Part shown: positions 4,762-6,301 of the stretch, in pieces
Layout of the letters: each line of letters begins with the position of its first letter
How positions within the stretch are numbered: the stretch's first letter is position 1
Source of the DNA: CAYJEQ01 sp964370185
GTDB lineage: Bacteria > Bacillota > Clostridia > Oscillospirales > Ruminococcaceae
Assembly: GCA_964370185.1 (NCBI GenBank)
Contig: CAYJIJ010000096.1
Span: 1 to 6,301, forward strand
Length of the DNA stretch: 6,301 nt
Reading direction: 5' to 3'
Position numbers and translations under genes: made by a program
The notes under the pieces: model-generated
Databases searched by the model: none
Told to the model about the DNA's origin: nothing
The model's input: the letters and a program-made list of their open reading frames with translations, nothing else

Positions 4762-6301
4762 CGCACAGTGGCTGTGGCTCTCCTGCCGGGGGAGCTGTTA
4801 CGCAGTGACTGAGGGGGCTACCCTCTCCGACGACTTCGTCGCCACCTCTCCCAATGGGAGAGGCAAGAGGTGGTAGTTCCACATCATCATCCACTGAACC
4901 AAATAGATAAATATGGGCATTTTCACCATCCCACACTATCTTTTTCACAAAAGTACGAAGTGCCATTCGCTTTTGTTCCACATTCATATCTTCAAAGGTA
5001 GATGCAAAGTTTGAAAGTAAGTCTTTTAATAAATCAAACTCGCTATCGGTCATCACATTTTGTGTTGTAATGCTTTCAAGCTCTGAAATGCTTTGCTCGA
5101 TTGTTTTAAGTTCATCACTATCATCATTTAGCTTTTTAAGTAGATGTACTTCGGCTGGAGTTCCTATTGAATTTGTCACTGTAATTGTCAGTTTTTCAAT
5201 ATCTTTTTGTTTATCTGCTTTTAGCTTGTTAAACCTTTCAAGCTGAGAAGAAACACTCTCACTGTCGGTCTTTATTTCAGCCCTTACCCTTTCAAGTTCA
5301 GCTAAAAACATAGACGGCTGAGAAGACAGCTTTTTTATCTCCTCGCAAACAAGTTTATCCAAATTATTGCCGCTGGGGTTTTTCATAACACATTTTTGCA
5401 TTTTGCTTTTTTCCTTCATGGTGCAAAGGTATGAGTAGATAAATTCACCGTCAGCGTTCACCCTACTTGACATTTTCGGGCGCATATAATCCCCACAGGT
5501 GCAGTACAAAACGCCTGAAAGCAGTGCCACATGGGAGCGAGGCTTGCGATAGTTTTTGTCCTTGTTATTAGATAACATACCAAAAACCTTAGAAAAATCA
5601 GCCCCCGAAATAATCCCCTCGTGCTTGCCCACTGCAATTATCCAATCGGACATATCACGGGTTTCGTGTGCCCTGCCACGTTTTTGGATTGTCTTATTAT
5701 AAGTCATAATGCCTGATTTACCATCAAAGGTTTCACCGCCACCATATATCTCAACATTGTTTTTGGTGAGAAACTCAAAGGAAGCCTTGTCGGCACACAT
5801 GTAGACAGGGTTTTCTAATATATTTTTTATTGTAAATCTTGAAAAATCTCTGCCGTTTTTTGTTTTATAGTTATTCTGAATTAGATAGGTTTCAGTAGCT
5901 GAAAGCGAATTTGTTTCGATGAATTTAGAGAAAATCAGCTTTATCAAAGCAATTTCTTCGTCAATTGAAACAAGCTTAAACGCTTTTTTTAGTTTGCCGT
6001 CAACTGTTATCTTTTCAACTGCTTCAGAAGCGTACCCAGTTGGTGTAACCCCACCAAGCCAACGCCCTGTTTTAGCAAGTTCACGCATATTATCACGAAT
6101 ACGCTCGGCGATAGTTTCACGCTCAAGCTGAGAAAACACCGAGGCGATATACATCATAGCTCGCCCCATGGGAGAGGAAGTGTCAAACTGCTCCTTAATC
6201 GAAATGAAAGAGCAACCAAGGTCGTTTAGTTCCTCAATAAGCCCAGCGAAATCACCTATATTACGAGAAATTCTATCAAGGCGATAGCAAACAACACAGC
6301 C
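4748..6301 (-). CDS. spoIVCA: Large serine recombinase, SpoIVCA type (sigK element excisionase), N-terminus cut by window edge
   Basis: Site-specific DNA recombinase that would excise the element splitting sigK. The frame is open to the right edge; 517 residues are visible and the catalytic serine, normally in the first 20 residues, is outside. Visible residues, counted from the edge: end of the resolvase catalytic domain with Y-R-L-D-R-I-S-R-N (6-14) and the long E helix with M-G-R-A-M-M-Y-I-A-S-V-F-S-Q-L-E-R (45-61); recombinase domain from G-G-V-T-P-T-G-Y (83-90) to about 175; zinc ribbon with C267, C269, C293 and C304; charged coiled-coil-like stretch at about 330-410; and the usual end K-I-V-W-D-G-E-N-A-H-I-Y-L-F-G (454-468). 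The last roughly 40 residues (P-L-A-S-P-I-G-R-G-G-D onward) do not look like the family and are encoded by a GC-rich repeat. The stop TGA (4748-4750) lies inside the att core. The internal ATG at 6167-6169 is not the true start. Assignment to SpoIVCA rests mainly on its position next to the sigK fragment; related recombinases also serve phages and transposons. Confidence 0.85.
   Translation of the reverse strand, partial: GCVVCYRLDRISRNIGDFAGLIEELNDLGCSFISIKEQFDTSSPMGRAMMYIASVFSQLERETIAERIRDNMRELAKTGRWLGGVTPTGYASEAVEKITVDGKLKKAFKLVSIDEEIALIKLIFSKFIETNSLSATETYLIQNNYKTKNGRDFSRFTIKNILENPVYMCADKASFEFLTKNNVEIYGGGETFDGKSGIMTYNKTIQKRGRAHETRDMSDWIIAVGKHEGIISGADFSKVFGMLSNNKDKNYRKPRSHVALLSGVLYCTCGDYMRPKMSSRVNADGEFIYSYLCTMKEKSKMQKCVMKNPSGNNLDKLVCEEIKKLSSQPSMFLAELERVRAEIKTDSESVSSQLERFNKLKADKQKDIEKLTITVTNSIGTPAEVHLLKKLNDDSDELKTIEQSISELESITTQNVMTDSEFDLLKDLLSNFASTFEDMNVEQKRMALRTFVKKIVWDGENAHIYLFGSVDDDVELPPLASPIGRGGDEVVGEGSPLSHCVTAPPAGEPQPLCEYRK
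4748..6301 (-). mobile_element. One end of a skin-like sigK intervening element (continues beyond the window)
   Basis: Everything to the right of the AATGA core appears to be element DNA. Sigma-factor homology stops at the core and a large serine recombinase starts immediately, ending in the core. In B. subtilis and Clostridioides difficile, skin elements split sigK and are removed in the mother cell during sporulation. If the two sigK halves are in the same orientation, the N-terminal half should lie on the minus strand beyond the right edge. Size, cargo and any directionality factor cannot be seen. Confidence 0.75.
4777..4863. repeat. GC-rich multi-hairpin repeat unit inside the recombinase 3' end
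   Basis: Four compact dyads stand in a row: 4777-4783 with 4789-4795 (one G-T pair), 4797-4801 with 4805-4809 (one G-T pair), 4828-4833 with 4836-4841 (perfect), and 4845-4852 with 4856-4863 (perfect 8 bp, 3-base loop). By hand count 59 of the 90 bases at 4771-4860 are G or C, against AT-rich flanks. Composition and folding suggest a small non-autonomous dispersed repeat of the kind common in gut Clostridia; that class assignment is from memory and only one copy is visible here. It ends close to the att core and supplies the recombinase tail. Confidence 0.65.

Noticed and set aside
4748..6169. ATG at 6167-6169 as the recombinase start
   Set aside because: It lies inside the conserved M-G-R-A-M-M-Y-I-A-S helix, and the frame continues upstream with clear resolvase-domain sequence (L-D-R-I-S-R-N) to the window edge.
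6164..6177. CCCCATGGGAGAGG resembles the hairpin of the repeat at 4845-4863
   Set aside because: Here it encodes the conserved S-P-M-G-R of the recombinase catalytic domain, and the similarity does not extend, so it is probably chance.

Overview
The window looks like low-GC Firmicute DNA, most likely from a spore-forming gut Clostridium relative (class Clostridia). The evidence is AT-rich intergenic DNA, consensus-like sigma-A promoters, strong AAAGGGG-type ribosome binding sites, and part of a sporulation-specific sigma factor. The genus cannot be named from this sequence alone.

Layout from left to right. Positions 2-349 (+) hold the C-terminal part of a GGDEF protein (diguanylate cyclase), cut by the window edge and followed by a strong intrinsic terminator. 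Positions 622-1914 (-) hold a complete enolase gene (eno) with its own promoter and terminator. A 373-bp divergent intergenic region follows, carrying back-to-back promoters for eno and for gltX (2288-3745, +), a complete glutamyl-tRNA synthetase. A 644-bp region without genes follows, between the convergent gltX and sigma-factor genes; it holds several dyad structures and no recognisable gene.

The most interesting part is 4390-6301 (-). The 116-codon frame at 4390-4740 is the C-terminal half of the late mother-cell sporulation sigma factor SigK (the piece called spoIIIC in Bacillus subtilis). Its sigK homology begins abruptly at an I-E-N-E-I-L-M stretch in sigma region 2.4, and the DNA there contains AATGA, the 5-bp crossover core of the B. 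subtilis skin element. Immediately upstream is a large serine recombinase of the SpoIVCA type (4748-6301, N-terminus outside the window). The window therefore appears to contain one end of a skin-like (sigK intervening) element. The N-terminal half of sigK should lie beyond the right edge, at the far end of the element. By analogy with B. subtilis, the recombinase would excise the element in the mother cell and rebuild sigK.

Two local oddities stand out. A GC-rich, multi-hairpin repeat (about 4777-4863) has become part of the recombinase reading frame, giving it an atypical tail of about 40 residues. The recombinase stop codon TGA is the last three bases of the AATGA core itself.
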